Source of the DNA: Sphingobacteriaceae bacterium
GTDB taxonomy: Bacteria; Bacteroidota; Bacteroidia; B-17B0; Aurantibacillaceae
Direction of reading: 5' to 3'
DNA length: 47,857 nucleotides
NCBI GenBank assembly: GCA_016715905.1
Contig: JADJXI010000008.1
Span: 1 to 47,857 of the forward strand
The notes below the pieces were generated by a model. It saw only the letters and a program-made list of their open reading frames with translations. It searched no databases and was not told the DNA's origin. Shown one piece after another: positions 47,463 to 47,857 of this stretch. Position numbers and translations under genes: made by a program. Every line of letters begins with the position of its first letter. The first letter of the stretch is position 1.

Positions 47463-47857
47463 TGGCTATTGATTTGCCTTTTGAATATGTTGAATATAAA
47501 GAATCTGGTAGAGAAAATATTAATCTTACTGGAGGAGGAAAAACTTATACCAGAATATTTAAAGGTCCATGGGATTTAAGAAAACAATTTATTTCATCTG
47601 AATTAGCAGAAAATATTATTGATGATCCTGATCAACCTTTATTTTTAAGAGGAAAACCTCATCCTGATGACCCAAATACAATTGTTTCTGATATTGAAAT
47701 AGTAGGATCAGGTGAAACATTACAAAATGATGTAACTGGTACAATTGCTTTTACAAGAGCAACAATAACTGCAAATTATCAATCTTTTTCTCCAGCACAA
47801 AATCCTGATCTTAATCCTAATAATGATTTAAAGAAAAATGGTATTTCATATATTGAA
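47462..47857 (+). CDS. Partial tail protein downstream of the tape measure (3' end outside window)
   Basis: ATG overlaps the tape measure TAA and runs open to the window end (132 residues). Begins M-A-I-D-L-P-F-E-Y-V-E-Y; contains T-G-G-G-K-T-Y-T-R-I-F-K, which is not a Walker A motif in this context. Position suggests a distal tail protein; fold not recognised. An ACTGGAGGAGG motif occurs at about 47529. Confidence 0.6.
   Translation, partial: MAIDLPFEYVEYKESGRENINLTGGGKTYTRIFKGPWDLRKQFISSELAENIIDDPDQPLFLRGKPHPDDPNTIVSDIEIVGSGETLQNDVTGTIAFTRATITANYQSFSPAQNPDLNPNNDLKKNGISYIE

Noticed and set aside
47520..47545. T-G-G-G-K-T-Y-T in the last partial gene as a Walker A ATPase motif
   Set aside because: The string lacks the preceding hydrophobic strand and the G-x(4)-G-K-[ST] spacing fits only loosely. 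The position after the tape measure points to a tail protein.
1..47857. Diversity-generating retroelement or integrase/lysogeny module
   Set aside because: No reverse transcriptase, recombinase or template/variable repeat pair is visible; the large adhesin-like genes show no adenine-biased repeat.

Overview
The window is an internal piece of a tailed double-stranded DNA phage genome, roughly 30% G+C by eye, open at both ends: the first and last genes are cut. The structural genes (HK97-family large terminase, portal, prohead protease and major capsid protein; tail tube-like protein; frameshifted tail assembly chaperone; tape measure; no sheath) point to a siphovirus. Its own replication set is present: family A DNA polymerase, primase-helicase, SNF2 helicase, a RecB/Cas4-like exonuclease, a Sak4/RecA-like ATPase, a DUF669-type ssDNA-binding protein and a RuvC-like resolvase. 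I see no integrase, repressor of a known family, endolysin or CRISPR. Shine-Dalgarno sites (GGAG/AGGA) and sigma-70-like promoters suggest a host with conventional bacterial signals. The host itself cannot be named from the sequence.

Layout. Positions 1-3459 (+) hold the end of the late operon: tail or appendage proteins, including a large protein with two concanavalin-like repeats. Positions 3456-24060 (-) are a long, tightly overlapped early/middle operon, much of it joined by ATGA overlaps. From its promoter-proximal end it encodes a family of about five paralogous small proteins, many small unknowns, a tRNA-Leu(UAA), then the recombination and replication genes, and finally MazG and Lar-like proteins. 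A GC-rich, highly base-paired segment (3781-3945) lies near the convergent end. Positions 22742-25906 form the control region: a TGTACAC repeat array with a 28-bp-arm palindrome, a G-quadruplex-capable tract, AT palindromes, an operator-like palindrome, a site resembling ParB parS, two small leftward genes with strong promoters, and an array of about 22 TGTCA half-sites. Positions 25907-47857 (+) are the late operon.

Within the late operon, a cassette of small membrane proteins, a papain-like cysteine peptidase and a Cys-rich lipoprotein lies upstream of the large terminase. A block of surface or fibre-like proteins (36552-41631) lies between the capsid genes and the head-tail connectors.

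The most striking signal that gene annotation does not explain is a short G-rich motif, ACTGG(A/G)GG and close variants. I find about fifty copies across genes and spacers on both strands. It often forces rare C-rich codons and often occurs as inverted pairs that could fold. In the late region it has one dominant orientation. I regard this dispersed motif system as the best candidate for something undescribed.
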